This document shows positions 27,501 to 35,493 of a stretch of DNA of 58,533 nt, one piece after another. The stretch is from Bacillus benzoevorans. Its GTDB lineage: Bacteria > Bacillota > Bacilli > Bacillales > Cytobacillaceae. The stretch lies in contig NZ_JACHGK010000023.1 of the NCBI RefSeq assembly GCF_014207535.1, positions 1-58,533 of the forward strand, written 5' to 3'. Under the pieces are notes generated by a model. That model was not told the DNA's origin. It made no database searches and saw only the letters and a program-made list of their open reading frames with translations. Numbering within the stretch: the first letter of the stretch is position 1; each line of letters begins with the position of its first letter. Position numbers and translations under genes: made by a program.

Positions 27501-28122
27501 TGTACAAGGTGAATTAGAAACACGCACTTATTCAGCTCCGTACACTGCCAGATTAAGGGTAGCAGTTAATGACAGAGTGGAACGCGGAGAGGAACTGACA
27601 GAAGGATCGATTGACCCTAAAGAATTAATTAAGGTTAAAGATGTAACTTCCGTACAGGAATATCTGCTTAAAGAGGTACAAAAGGTATATCGGATGCAGG
27701 GTGTTGAAATCGGAGATAAGCACGTAGAAGTAATGGTTCGCCAAATGCTGCGTAAAATCCGCGTTATTGACGCCGGTGAAACAGATGTACTGCCGGGAAC
27801 ACTGCTTGATATCCACCAATTTACGGATGCCAATGAAAAGGCATTGCTTAGCGGAAAAATGCCTGCTACTGGCCGTCCGGTATTACTGGGTATTACAAAA
27901 GCATCGCTTGAAACAGATTCCTTCTTATCTGCTGCTTCCTTCCAGGAAACAACAAGAGTCCTTACAGATGCAGCCATTAAAGGGAAACGCGATGAGCTGC
28001 TTGGCTTGAAGGAAAATGTCATCATTGGTAAGCTGATTCCAGCTGGAACAGGAATGCCGCGTTATCGCAGAGCAGAACCGATTCCAAATGAAGAAGCTGC
28101 TGATGAAGTAACAGTAGAATAA
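24526..28122 (+). CDS. rpoC: DNA-directed RNA polymerase subunit beta'
   Basis: RpoC carries the catalytic magnesium loop NADFDGDQM. The protein is 1198 residues. The N-terminal zinc ribbon (CHCGKYK..VCDRCGVE) and a second zinc site (CNTRHGVCKKCYG) are present, as are the trigger-loop and bridge-helix regions (MRTFHTGGVAG). TTG 24526 is chosen: GGGAGG lies 8 bases upstream and the protein begins LLDVNNFEYM like its relatives. It follows rpoB by 193 bases, in which I see no gene. Confidence 0.97.
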   Translation: MLDVNNFEYMKIGLASPDKIRSWSYGEVKKPETINYRTLKPEKDGLFCERIFGPQKDWECHCGKYKRVRYKGVVCDRCGVEVTRAKVRRERMGHIELAAPVSHIWYFKGIPSRMGLVLDMSPRALEEVIYFASYVVTDSGETTLEKKQLLSEKEYRAYREKYGNKFQASMGAESIKKLLQDIDLTKEADMLKEELKSAQGQRRTRAIKRLEVIEAFRGSGNEPSWMILDVLPVIPPELRPMVQLDGGRFATSDLNDLYRRVINRNNRLKRLLDLGAPSIIVQNEKRMLQEAVDALIDNGRRGRPVTGPGNRPLKSLSHMLKGKQGRFRQNLLGKRVDYSGRSVIVVGPNLKMYQCGLPKEMALELFKPFVMKELVEKGLAHNIKSAKRKIERVQPEIWDVLEEVIKEHPVLLNRAPTLHRLGIQAFEPTLVEGRAIRLHPLVCTAYNADFDGDQMAVHVPLSAEAQAEARLLMLAAQNILNPKDGKPVVTPSQDMVLGNYYLTLEREGSVGEGMIFNDTNEALLAYQNGYTHLHTRIAVRASSLNNPTFTEEQNQKLLITTVGKLVFNEILPKSFPYINEPTKNNLEVETPAKYFVERGTDVKAAIKQMPLVDPFKKKILGNIIAEVFKRYKITETSKMLDRMKDLGFKYSTKAGITVGVADIVVLGEKKEIIDEAQTKVENVLKQFRRGLITEEERYDRVISIWSAAKDTIQSKLMKSLENTNPIFMMSDSGARGNASNFTQLAGMRGLMANPAGRIIELPIISSFREGLTVLEYFISTHGARKGLADTALKTADSGYLTRRLVDVAQDVIVRDDDCGTDRGILVSALKDGTEIIEALDERLIGRYARKAIRHPETKEVIVPENGLITEDLAIEITEANIEEVWIRSAFTCNTRHGVCKKCYGRNLATGQEVEVGESVGIIAAQSIGEPGTQLTMRTFHTGGVAGDDITQGLPRIQEIFEARNPKGQAVITEIDGVVVGINEGRDRQHEIVVQGELETRTYSAPYTARLRVAVNDRVERGEELTEGSIDPKELIKVKDVTSVQEYLLKEVQKVYRMQGVEIGDKHVEVMVRQMLRKIRVIDAGETDVLPGTLLDIHQFTDANEKALLSGKMPATGRPVLLGITKASLETDSFLSAASFQETTRVLTDAAIKGKRDELLGLKENVIIGKLIPAGTGMPRYRRAEPIPNEEAADEVTVE

Positions 28123-28126
28123 TCAT

Positions 28127-28170
28127 AATACGGCATTCTCTGCGTGAGAATGCCGTATTATACGGTTTTT
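28127..28170 (+). terminator. Terminator of rpoB-rpoC
   Basis: A perfect 14-bp stem (28127-28140 with 28146-28159) has a 5-nt loop TGCGT, followed by ATACGGTTTTT. It starts 4 bases after the rpoC stop. Confidence 0.85.
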
Positions 28171-28282
28171 GCACAGGCCGTGCAGCAACAAGAGTGGGTT
28201 GAATGAACTTAAACTCAAACTCAACCACTACGTAGAACAGATGTAAAAGGAAACTGCATGTTAAATGAAATTCGATTTATTG

Positions 28283-28311
28283 TTGACATCACTTTTGCAA
28301 AGTGATAATAT
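28283..28311 (+). promoter_or_regulatory. Promoter of the ybxF-rpsL-rpsG-fusA operon
   Basis: TTGACA (28283-28288), a 17-nt spacer and TAATAT (28306-28311). Confidence 0.75.
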
Positions 28312-28355
28312 ATCAAAGGTGCTCCTATTAACCGGATACTTTGGAGGATATGGTC

Positions 28356-28604
28356 ATGTCTTATGAAAAAGTATTACTGGCTAAAAGAATTATTGTAGGA
28401 ACAAAGCAATCTGCTAAATCATTGAAAACCGGAAACATTAGTGAATTGCTCGTTGCAGAGGATGCAGATCCTAGGTTGACATCCAATATTGTAGCTATGG
28501 CAAAAGAAGCTGGAGTTTCTGTGACATATGTTGAATCAAAGAAAAAACTTGGGAAAACATGTGGAGTAAAAGTGGGTGCAGCAGTCGTTGCGTTAATTAA
28601 TTAA
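28356..28604 (+). CDS. ybxF: L7Ae-family kink-turn binding protein YbxF
   Basis: This 82-residue member of the L7Ae/L30e fold binds K-turn RNA in B. subtilis; its cellular role is unsettled. Visible are GTKQSAKSLKTG near the N-terminus, EDADPRLTSN in the RNA-binding loop region and KKLGKTCGVKVGAA toward the C-terminus. ATG 28356 has TTGGAGG upstream. It leads the str operon. Confidence 0.93.
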   Translation: MSYEKVLLAKRIIVGTKQSAKSLKTGNISELLVAEDADPRLTSNIVAMAKEAGVSVTYVESKKKLGKTCGVKVGAAVVALIN

Positions 28605-28707
28605 CAAAACTATTTTTGTAGATGTAGTCTGCAGAAATTTTGTTTTTGCTTTAAAATGAACCACCTGGATGTGTGGGCTTGACAAAATTTGAAAGGAGGA
28701 ACTTATA

Positions 28708-29130
28708 ATGCCTACTATTAATCAATTAGTGCGTAAACCACGTCAATCTGCTGTTGAAAAATCAAAATCACCAGCACTTAACAAAGGTTATAACAGCTTC
28801 AAAAAAGCACAAACTAACGTGTCTTCACCACAAAAACGCGGGGTATGTACTCGTGTTGGTACAATGACACCGAAAAAACCGAACTCTGCACTTCGTAAAT
28901 ATGCCCGTGTTCGTTTAACAAACGGAATCGAGGTAACAGCATACATTCCTGGTATCGGCCACAACCTTCAAGAGCACAGTGTTGTTCTTATCCGCGGCGG
29001 TCGTGTAAAAGACTTACCAGGGGTACGTTATCACATTGTTCGCGGTGCATTAGATACAGCTGGTGTTAACAACCGTATGCAAGGTCGTTCTAAATACGGA
29101 ACTAAGAGACCAAAAGCAGCTAAGAAATAA
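28708..29130 (+). CDS. rpsL: 30S ribosomal protein S12
   Basis: S12 lines the decoding centre. It has 140 residues; the TPKKPNSALRKYARV segment with the streptomycin-relevant lysine is wild type, as is the second GGRVKDLPGVRYH loop. AAAGGAGGAA precedes ATG 28708. Confidence 0.97.
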   Translation: MPTINQLVRKPRQSAVEKSKSPALNKGYNSFKKAQTNVSSPQKRGVCTRVGTMTPKKPNSALRKYARVRLTNGIEVTAYIPGIGHNLQEHSVVLIRGGRVKDLPGVRYHIVRGALDTAGVNNRMQGRSKYGTKRPKAAKK

Positions 29131-29171
29131 TATAATTCAAATATACAGCTTTCTTGAAAGGAGGAAGAAAT

Positions 29172-29642
29172 ATGCCACGTAAAGGTTCAGTAGCAAAAAG
29201 AGACGTGTTACCAGATCCGATTTACAATTCAAAGCTTGTTAGCCGCCTGATCAACAAAATGATGGTTGACGGCAAAAGAGGAAAATCTCAAGCTATTCTA
29301 TATTCAGCGTTCGATACAATTCGTGAGCGCACTGGCAAAGAACCAATGGAAGTATTCGACCAAGCACTTAAAAACATCATGCCTGTTCTTGAAGTAAGAG
29401 CACGCCGTGTGGGTGGTGCAAACTACCAAGTACCAGTAGAGGTGCGTCCTGACCGCCGTACTACACTTGGACTTCGCTGGTTAGTAAACTATGCGCGTCT
29501 TCGCGGAGAAAAAACAATGGAAGAGCGTTTAGCTAACGAAATTATGGATGCAGCTAATAACACTGGTGCATCTGTGAAGAAACGTGAAGATACACATAAA
29601 ATGGCAGAAGCAAACAAAGCGTTCGCTCACTACCGTTGGTAA
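29172..29642 (+). CDS. rpsG: 30S ribosomal protein S7
   Basis: S7 nucleates assembly of the 30S head. It has 156 residues starting MPRKGSVAKRDVLPDP, with the conserved RVGGANYQVPVEV and C-terminal THKMAEANKAFAHYRW. ATG 29172 has AAAGGAGGAAGAA upstream. An ATG at 29154 in frame is rejected because it lies before that site. Confidence 0.97.
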   Translation: MPRKGSVAKRDVLPDPIYNSKLVSRLINKMMVDGKRGKSQAILYSAFDTIRERTGKEPMEVFDQALKNIMPVLEVRARRVGGANYQVPVEVRPDRRTTLGLRWLVNYARLRGEKTMEERLANEIMDAANNTGASVKKREDTHKMAEANKAFAHYRW

Positions 29643-29704
29643 AATCTACAAATTAATCGTATATACTATAAAAATAATCCTAAAAGTAGGAAGGAGAAAA
29701 ACAA

Positions 29705-31783
29705 ATGGCAAGAGAGTTCTCCTTAGCAAATACTCGTAACATCGGCATCATGGCACACATTGATGCCGGTAAAACGACTACAACTGAGCGTGTCCTTTAT
29801 TACACTGGTAAAATTCATAAAATCGGTGAAACACATGAAGGTGCATCTCAGATGGACTGGATGGAACAAGAACAAGAGCGCGGAATCACTATTACTTCTG
29901 CTGCAACGACAGCACAATGGAATGGTCACCGCGTTAACATCATCGACACACCGGGACACGTAGACTTCACAGTTGAAGTTGAACGTTCCCTTCGCGTCCT
30001 TGATGGAGCAGTTGCTGTATTGGACGCACAATCCGGTGTAGAACCACAAACCGAAACAGTTTGGCGTCAAGCAACTACTTACGGTGTTCCACGTGTTGTA
30101 TTTGTTAACAAAATGGATAAACTAGGCGCGGACTTTATTTACTCTTTAGGAACCCTTCATGATCGTCTGCAAGCGAATGCTCATGCAATTCAACTGCCTA
30201 TCGGTGCTGAAGATCAATTTACAGGTATCATCGACCTTGTGGAAATGAAAGCAACAATGTACACAAACGACTTAGGTACTGACATGGAAGTTGTTGAAAT
30301 TCCAGAAGAATATAAAGCTCAAGCTGAAGAATACCGTGAGAAGTTAATTGAAGCAGTAGCTGAAATTGATGAAAACTTAATGGAAAAGTATCTTGGCGGT
30401 GAAGAAATCACTATAGAAGAGCTGAAAGCAGCGATTCGTAAAGGTACTGTTAACGTTGATTTCTATCCAGTTATCTGTGGATCAGCTTTCAAAAATAAAG
30501 GTGTTCAATTAATGTTGGATGCAGTCGTTGACTATCTTCCATCACCACTTGATGTTCCTGCGATCAAAGGTACCCTTCCGGATTCTGATGAAGAAGTAGA
30601 ACGTCATTCAAGTGATGAAGAGCCATTCTCTGCTCTTGCATTTAAAGTTATGACAGACCCTTATGTAGGTAAATTAACATTCTTCCGTGTGTACTCTGGT
30701 ACACTTCAATCCGGATCATATGTACAAAACTCTACAAAGGGCAAGCGTGAACGCGTAGGTCGTATCCTGCAAATGCACGCCAACCACCGTGCGGAAATTT
30801 CTGAGGTACATGCGGGAGATATCGCTGCAGCAGTAGGTCTAAAGGATACAACAACTGGGGATACACTTTGCGATGACAAGAACCTTGTTATCTTAGAATC
30901 CATGGAATTCCCTGAACCAGTTATCCAGCTTTCTGTTGAACCGAAATCAAAGGCTGACCAAGATAAAATGACAACTGCTTTACAAAAGCTTCAAGAGGAA
31001 GACCCTACATTCAGAGCACATACTGATCAGGAGACTGGACAAGTAATCATCGCTGGTATGGGTGAGCTTCACTTGGATATCATCGTTGACCGTATGCGCC
31101 GTGAGTTCAAGGTCGAAGCAAATGTTGGTGCACCGCAAGTTTCATACCGTGAAACATTCCGACAATCTGCACAGGTTGAAGGTAAGTTTGCCCGCCAATC
31201 TGGCGGACGCGGACAATATGGACATGTTTGGATTGAATTCTCTCCAAATGAAGAAGGAAAAGGCTTTGAATTTGAAAATGGAATCGTCGGTGGGGTTGTA
31301 CCTCGTGAGTATATTCCAGCTGTTCAAGCCGGTCTTGAAGACGCTCTTCAAAGAGGGGTACTAGCAGGATATCCATTAGTTGATGTCAAAGCTAGACTTT
31401 TCGATGGTTCATACCATGACGTTGACTCAAGTGAAATGGCGTTTAAAATTGCAGCATCACTTGCATTGAAAAATGCTGCTTCAAAATGTAAGCCAGTAAT
31501 CCTTGAGCCGGTTATGAGAGTGGAAGTAGTAATTCCTGATGAATATCTTGGTGATATCATGGGTCAAGTTACTGCACGCCGCGGTCGTGTTGAAGGTATG
31601 GAAGCTCGTGGAAATGCGCAAACAGTTAAAGCGATGGTTCCACTTTCTGAAATGTTTGGTTATGCTACTGCACTTCGTTCAAGCACTCAAGGACGCGGAG
31701 TATTCTCCATGCACTTTGACCACTACGAAGAAGTACCAAAATCAATCTCTGAAGAAATTATCAAAAAAAATAAAGGTGAATAA
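29705..31783 (+). CDS. fusA: Elongation factor G
   Basis: EF-G is the translocation GTPase. It has 692 residues with G1 AHIDAGKT, G2/switch I RGITITSAA, G3 DTPGHVDF and G4 NKMDKLGAD, then domains II-V including the IIAGMGELHLDII and GGVVPREYIPAV segments. AGGAAGGAG precedes ATG 29705. Gene order rpsL-rpsG-fusA-tuf is the str operon. Confidence 0.98.
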   Translation: MAREFSLANTRNIGIMAHIDAGKTTTTERVLYYTGKIHKIGETHEGASQMDWMEQEQERGITITSAATTAQWNGHRVNIIDTPGHVDFTVEVERSLRVLDGAVAVLDAQSGVEPQTETVWRQATTYGVPRVVFVNKMDKLGADFIYSLGTLHDRLQANAHAIQLPIGAEDQFTGIIDLVEMKATMYTNDLGTDMEVVEIPEEYKAQAEEYREKLIEAVAEIDENLMEKYLGGEEITIEELKAAIRKGTVNVDFYPVICGSAFKNKGVQLMLDAVVDYLPSPLDVPAIKGTLPDSDEEVERHSSDEEPFSALAFKVMTDPYVGKLTFFRVYSGTLQSGSYVQNSTKGKRERVGRILQMHANHRAEISEVHAGDIAAAVGLKDTTTGDTLCDDKNLVILESMEFPEPVIQLSVEPKSKADQDKMTTALQKLQEEDPTFRAHTDQETGQVIIAGMGELHLDIIVDRMRREFKVEANVGAPQVSYRETFRQSAQVEGKFARQSGGRGQYGHVWIEFSPNEEGKGFEFENGIVGGVVPREYIPAVQAGLEDALQRGVLAGYPLVDVKARLFDGSYHDVDSSEMAFKIAASLALKNAASKCKPVILEPVMRVEVVIPDEYLGDIMGQVTARRGRVEGMEARGNAQTVKAMVPLSEMFGYATALRSSTQGRGVFSMHFDHYEEVPKSISEEIIKKNKGE

Positions 31784-31832
31784 TTGATTTCACCTGATGT
31801 ATAAAGTATAACTACTTATGTAAGTTTTGACA

Positions 31833-31863
31833 GCTGTGGTAAAGGTCCGCCTTCTACCGCAGC
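31833..31863 (+). promoter_or_regulatory. Hairpin in the tuf leader
   Basis: GCTGTGGTA (31833-31841) pairs with TACCGCAGC (31855-31863), topped by AAGG/CCTT and a TCCG loop. There is no T tract after it, so it is not a terminator. It lies 50 bases before tuf and may be an RNA-processing or stability element. Confidence 0.6.
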
Positions 31864-31912
31864 ACCATTATATACTTAAGAATCTTTTTAAAATTAAAGG
31901 AGGATTTTCCTA

Positions 31913-33100
31913 ATGGCAAAAGCTAAATTTGATCGTTCAAAGCCACACGTTAATATCGGTACAATTGGTCACGTTGACCATGGTAAAACAACTTTAACAG
32001 CTGCTATCACAACTGTTCTTGCAAAAGCAGGCGGCGGTGAAGCTCGCGGATATGACCAAATCGATAACGCTCCAGAAGAAAAAGAACGCGGAATCACAAT
32101 CAATACTTCACACGTTGAATATGAAACTGCAAATCGTCACTATGCACACGTTGACTGCCCAGGACACGCTGACTATGTTAAAAACATGATCACTGGTGCT
32201 GCACAAATGGACGGCGGTATCCTTGTAGTATCTGCTGCTGATGGTCCAATGCCTCAAACTCGTGAACACATTCTTCTTTCTCGTCAAGTAGGTGTTCCTT
32301 ACCTTGTTGTATTCATGAACAAATGTGACATGGTTGATGACGAAGAATTACTTGAATTAGTTGAAATGGAAGTACGTGATTTATTATCAGAATATGACTT
32401 CCCTGGTGATGATATTCCTGTAGTTAAAGGTTCTGCTCTTAAAGCACTTGAAGGTGAAGCAGAATGGGAAGAAAAAATTATTGAATTAATGGCTGCTGTT
32501 GACGAATATATCCCAACTCCAACTCGTGACACAGACAAACCATTTATGATGCCTGTTGAGGATGTATTCTCAATCACTGGTCGTGGTACTGTTGCTACAG
32601 GTCGTGTAGAGCGCGGACAAGTTAAAGTTGGTGACGTTGTAGACATCACTGGTTTCACTGAAGAGCCAAAACAAACAACTGTAACAGGAGTTGAAATGTT
32701 CCGCAAGCTTCTTGATTATGCTGAAGCTGGTGACAACATCGGTGCGCTTCTTCGTGGGGTTGCTCGTGAAGAAATCCAACGTGGACAAGTACTTGCTAAA
32801 CCAGGTACAATCAAACCACACACTAAATTTAAAGCTCAGGTATATGTTCTTTCAAAAGAAGAAGGTGGACGTCATACTCCTTTCTTCTCAAACTACCGCC
32901 CTCAGTTCTACTTCCGTACAACTGACGTAACTGGTATCATTCAACTTCCAGAAGGCGTTGAAATGGTTATGCCTGGCGACAACATCGAAATGACTGTAGA
33001 ACTAATCGCTCCAATCGCAATCGAAGAAGGAACTAAGTTCTCAATTCGTGAAGGCGGACGTACAGTAGGCGCTGGATCAGTTGCTACAATCACTGAGTAA
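31913..33100 (+). CDS. tuf: Elongation factor Tu
   Basis: EF-Tu delivers aminoacyl-tRNA to the ribosome. The 395 residues contain GHVDHGKT (about 19-26), RGITINTSHVEYE in switch I, DCPGHADY and NKCDMVDD for GTP binding, and beta-barrel domains II and III. AAAGGAGGATTTTCCTA precedes ATG 31913. The codon bias is extreme, as for rplL. A strong terminator follows. Confidence 0.98.
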   Translation: MAKAKFDRSKPHVNIGTIGHVDHGKTTLTAAITTVLAKAGGGEARGYDQIDNAPEEKERGITINTSHVEYETANRHYAHVDCPGHADYVKNMITGAAQMDGGILVVSAADGPMPQTREHILLSRQVGVPYLVVFMNKCDMVDDEELLELVEMEVRDLLSEYDFPGDDIPVVKGSALKALEGEAEWEEKIIELMAAVDEYIPTPTRDTDKPFMMPVEDVFSITGRGTVATGRVERGQVKVGDVVDITGFTEEPKQTTVTGVEMFRKLLDYAEAGDNIGALLRGVAREEIQRGQVLAKPGTIKPHTKFKAQVYVLSKEEGGRHTPFFSNYRPQFYFRTTDVTGIIQLPEGVEMVMPGDNIEMTVELIAPIAIEEGTKFSIREGGRTVGAGSVATITE

Positions 33101-33114
33101 TTAATAGATAAAGG

Positions 33115-33146
33115 GCAGTTGGGTGACGACCCAGCTGCTTTTTTTT
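33115..33146 (+). terminator. Terminator of the str operon
   Basis: GCAGTTGGGT (33115-33124) pairs with ACCCAGCTGC (33129-33138) around GACG, followed by eight T residues. Confidence 0.95.
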
Positions 33147-33313
33147 ATCTTAACGAGAATCAGCCTTTCGGAGTTAAATGTATATATAGAAGAAACAGGG
33201 TGTACAGTATTATTAATTAAAATATGCAAAGAATAATTTATCGAATTGCATAGTAAATAAATCAAATGTATATCTTCTATTTTTAACAAAGACTGGAGCT
33301 TTAAAAGAAAAAC

Positions 33314-33342
33314 TTGAAAAATCATGTGCCAGACATTATAAT
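33314..33342 (+). promoter_or_regulatory. Upstream promoter of the S10 operon
   Basis: TTGAAA (33314-33319), 17 nt, TATAAT (33337-33342). The preceding stretch 33147-33313 is AT-rich and holds no recognisable gene. Confidence 0.7.
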
Positions 33343-33383
33343 AGTAAAAGTGTTCAAGACATAAAGAATAAAACAATTTATAG

Positions 33384-33412
33384 TTGCATTTACTTTATGT
33401 TTTAGGTATAAT
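33384..33412 (+). promoter_or_regulatory. Downstream promoter of the S10 operon
   Basis: TTGCAT (33384-33389), 17 nt, TATAAT (33407-33412), about 70 bases after the first. Two promoters in tandem drive the longest ribosomal operon in the window. Confidence 0.7.
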
Positions 33413-33439
33413 AGACAATGTTGGTCTTTGACTGCGATG

Positions 33440-33500
33440 ATGCAGGAGGTTGCTGACACACCCGGCCGCTTTGCCATGGCGAGTGTGTTGGGGAAATTTC
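33440..33500 (+). promoter_or_regulatory. S10 operon structured leader
   Basis: ACACAC (33456-33461) pairs with GTGTGT (33483-33488) and encloses the GC-rich CCGGCCGC...GCCATGGC segment. The position, between the promoters and rpsJ, suits an autogenous ribosomal protein leader (L4 controls the S10 operon in E. coli; the Bacillus ligand is not read from sequence). Confidence 0.55.
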
Positions 33501-33545
33501 TGCGGAGAATGTCTATAATAATGTAGGCGAAAAGGAGGGAAAATA

Positions 33546-33854
33546 ATGGCAAAACAAAAAATTCGTATCCGTTTAAAGGCATATGATCACAGAATTCTTG
33601 ATCAATCAGCTGAAAAGATTGTTGAAACTGCAAAACGTTCAGGTGCTGCAGTATCTGGTCCGATTCCGTTGCCAACGGAGAAATCAATTTATACGATTTT
33701 ACGTGCGGTCCACAAGTACAAAGATTCTCGTGAACAATTCGAGATGCGTACTCACAAACGTTTAATTGATATCGTAAATCCAACTCCACAAACTGTTGAT
33801 TCATTAATGCGTTTGGATTTACCATCTGGTGTAGATATTGAAATTAAACTCTAA
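33546..33854 (+). CDS. rpsJ: 30S ribosomal protein S10 (NusE)
   Basis: S10 works in the 30S head and, with NusB, in rRNA antitermination. It has 102 residues starting MAKQKIRIRLKAYDHRILD, with the conserved loop VSGPIPLPTEKSIYTI. AAAGGAGGGAAATA precedes ATG 33546. It is the first gene of the S10-spc-alpha supercluster. Confidence 0.97.
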   Translation: MAKQKIRIRLKAYDHRILDQSAEKIVETAKRSGAAVSGPIPLPTEKSIYTILRAVHKYKDSREQFEMRTHKRLIDIVNPTPQTVDSLMRLDLPSGVDIEIKL

Positions 33855-33899
33855 TCTAAATAGATGAAAATAAGACAAATAACAGGAGGTGTGACTGAA

Positions 33900-34529
33900 A
33901 TGACCAAAGGAATCTTAGGAAGAAAGATCGGTATGACTCAAGTTTTTGCTGAGAATGGTGACCTTATCCCGGTTACTGTTGTTGAAGCTGTTAATAACGT
34001 TGTTCTTCAAAAGAAATCTTCAGAAACAGACGGTTACGAAGCAATTCAAATCGGTTTCGAAGATAAACGTGAAAAATTAGCAAACAAACCTGAAAAAGGC
34101 CATGCAACAAAAGCAAATACTGCTCCTAAGCGCTTCGTTCGCGAATTCCGCGGAGTTGACTTAGCAGCATATGAAGTTGGTCAAGAAGTCAAAGTAGATA
34201 TTTTCGCAGAAGGCGATGTAATTGATGTAACAGGTATCTCAAAAGGTAAAGGATTCCAAGGCTCTATTAAACGCCACGGACAATCCCGCGGACCTATGGC
34301 TCACGGTTCTCGTTATCACCGCCGCCCTGGTTCAATGGGACCTGTAGCTCCTAACCGTGTATTTAAAGGTAAATTATTACCAGGCCGCATGGGTGGAGAA
34401 CAAGTAACTGTTCAAAATCTAGAAGTGGTTAAGGTTGATGCCGAACGTAACCTTTTATTAATTAAAGGAAATGTACCTGGAGCTAAAAAGGCATTATTAA
34501 AAATCAAAAGTGCGATTAAAGCAAAATAA
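33900..34529 (+). CDS. rplC: 50S ribosomal protein L3
   Basis: L3 is an early assembly protein near the peptidyl transferase centre. It has 209 residues starting MTKGILGRKIGMTQVF, with the long loop HGQSRGPMAHGSRYHRRPGS. ATG 33900 follows AGGAGGTGTGACTGAA; an in-frame ATG at 33864 precedes that site and is rejected. Confidence 0.97.
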   Translation: MTKGILGRKIGMTQVFAENGDLIPVTVVEAVNNVVLQKKSSETDGYEAIQIGFEDKREKLANKPEKGHATKANTAPKRFVREFRGVDLAAYEVGQEVKVDIFAEGDVIDVTGISKGKGFQGSIKRHGQSRGPMAHGSRYHRRPGSMGPVAPNRVFKGKLLPGRMGGEQVTVQNLEVVKVDAERNLLLIKGNVPGAKKALLKIKSAIKAK

Positions 34530-34554
34530 TTAAGGCAGAAAGGAGGAAATTAGA

Positions 34555-35178
34555 ATGACGAAAGTTGCATTATATAACCAAAACGGTGCAAAAGTAAGTG
34601 AAATCGAACTTAATGACGCAGTTTTTGGTATCGAGCCTAACAACCATGTCTTGTTTGAAGCAGTTGTTATGCAAAGAGCTTCCCTTCGTCAAGGGACACA
34701 TAAAACAAAAATTCGTTCCGAAGTAGCTGGTGGTGGACGTAAACCATGGCGTCAAAAAGGAACTGGACGTGCACGTCAAGGTTCTATCAGATCACCACAA
34801 TGGCGCGGCGGTGGTACTGTATTTGGTCCTGTACCTCGCAGTTATAGCTATAAATTACCTAAGAAGGTACGCCGTTTGGCAATTAAATCTGCATTATCTT
34901 CTAAAGTATTAGAAGAAAACATTTTAGTGTTGGAAAGCCTTGCTTTTGAAGCACCAAAAACAAAAGAATTCAAAGGTGTGTTAAACGCACTTTCTGTGAA
35001 TTCCAAGGCACTTATTGTTACAGCAGATCTTGATGAAAACGTAGCGTTATCTGCACGCAATATTCCTGGTGTTACAGTATTAACTGCAGACGGAATCAAC
35101 GTGTTAGATGTTTTAAACCACGATAAATTGATTCTTACAAAAGCTGCAGTGGAAAAAGTAGAGGAGGTGCTTGCATAA
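34555..35178 (+). CDS. rplD: 50S ribosomal protein L4
   Basis: L4 lines the peptide exit tunnel. It has 207 residues; the tunnel loop RKPWRQKGTGRARQGSIRSP is wild type, so no macrolide-resistance change is seen. AAAGGAGGAAATTAGA precedes ATG 34555. Its stop codon shares one base with the rplW start. Confidence 0.97.
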   Translation: MTKVALYNQNGAKVSEIELNDAVFGIEPNNHVLFEAVVMQRASLRQGTHKTKIRSEVAGGGRKPWRQKGTGRARQGSIRSPQWRGGGTVFGPVPRSYSYKLPKKVRRLAIKSALSSKVLEENILVLESLAFEAPKTKEFKGVLNALSVNSKALIVTADLDENVALSARNIPGVTVLTADGINVLDVLNHDKLILTKAAVEKVEEVLA

Positions 35179-35459
35179 TGGATGCACGCGATGTAATTAA
35201 GCGCCCCGTCATCACCGAACGTTCTACTGATATCATGGCTGACAAAAAGTATACTTTTGAAGTTGATACTCGAGCAAATAAAACTCAAGTTAAAGATGCT
35301 GTTGAAGAAATTTTCGGTGTCAAAGTCGAAAAAGTAAACATCATGAACTACAAAGGTAAATTCAAACGTATGGGTAAATTTGGCGGATACACTAACAAAC
35401 GCCGTAAAGCAATTGTTAAGCTAACTGCTGAAAGCAACGAGATTGAAATTTTTGAATAA
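35178..35459 (+). CDS. rplW: 50S ribosomal protein L23
   Basis: L23 sits at the tunnel exit and docks trigger factor and SRP. It has 93 residues with VIKRPVITERSTDIM at the start. ATG 35178 overlaps the rplD stop (TAATG), and GAGGAGGTG lies just upstream, so translation is coupled. Confidence 0.97.
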   Translation: MDARDVIKRPVITERSTDIMADKKYTFEVDTRANKTQVKDAVEEIFGVKVEKVNIMNYKGKFKRMGKFGGYTNKRRKAIVKLTAESNEIEIFE

Positions 35460-35493
35460 TAAATTGTCACTATAAGAAGAGGAGGGAAATAGA

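Noticed and set aside
33322..33825. 167-codon minus-strand frame over the S10 leader and rpsJ
   Set aside because: It is antisense to rpsJ and covers promoters and leader; AT-rich composition explains it.
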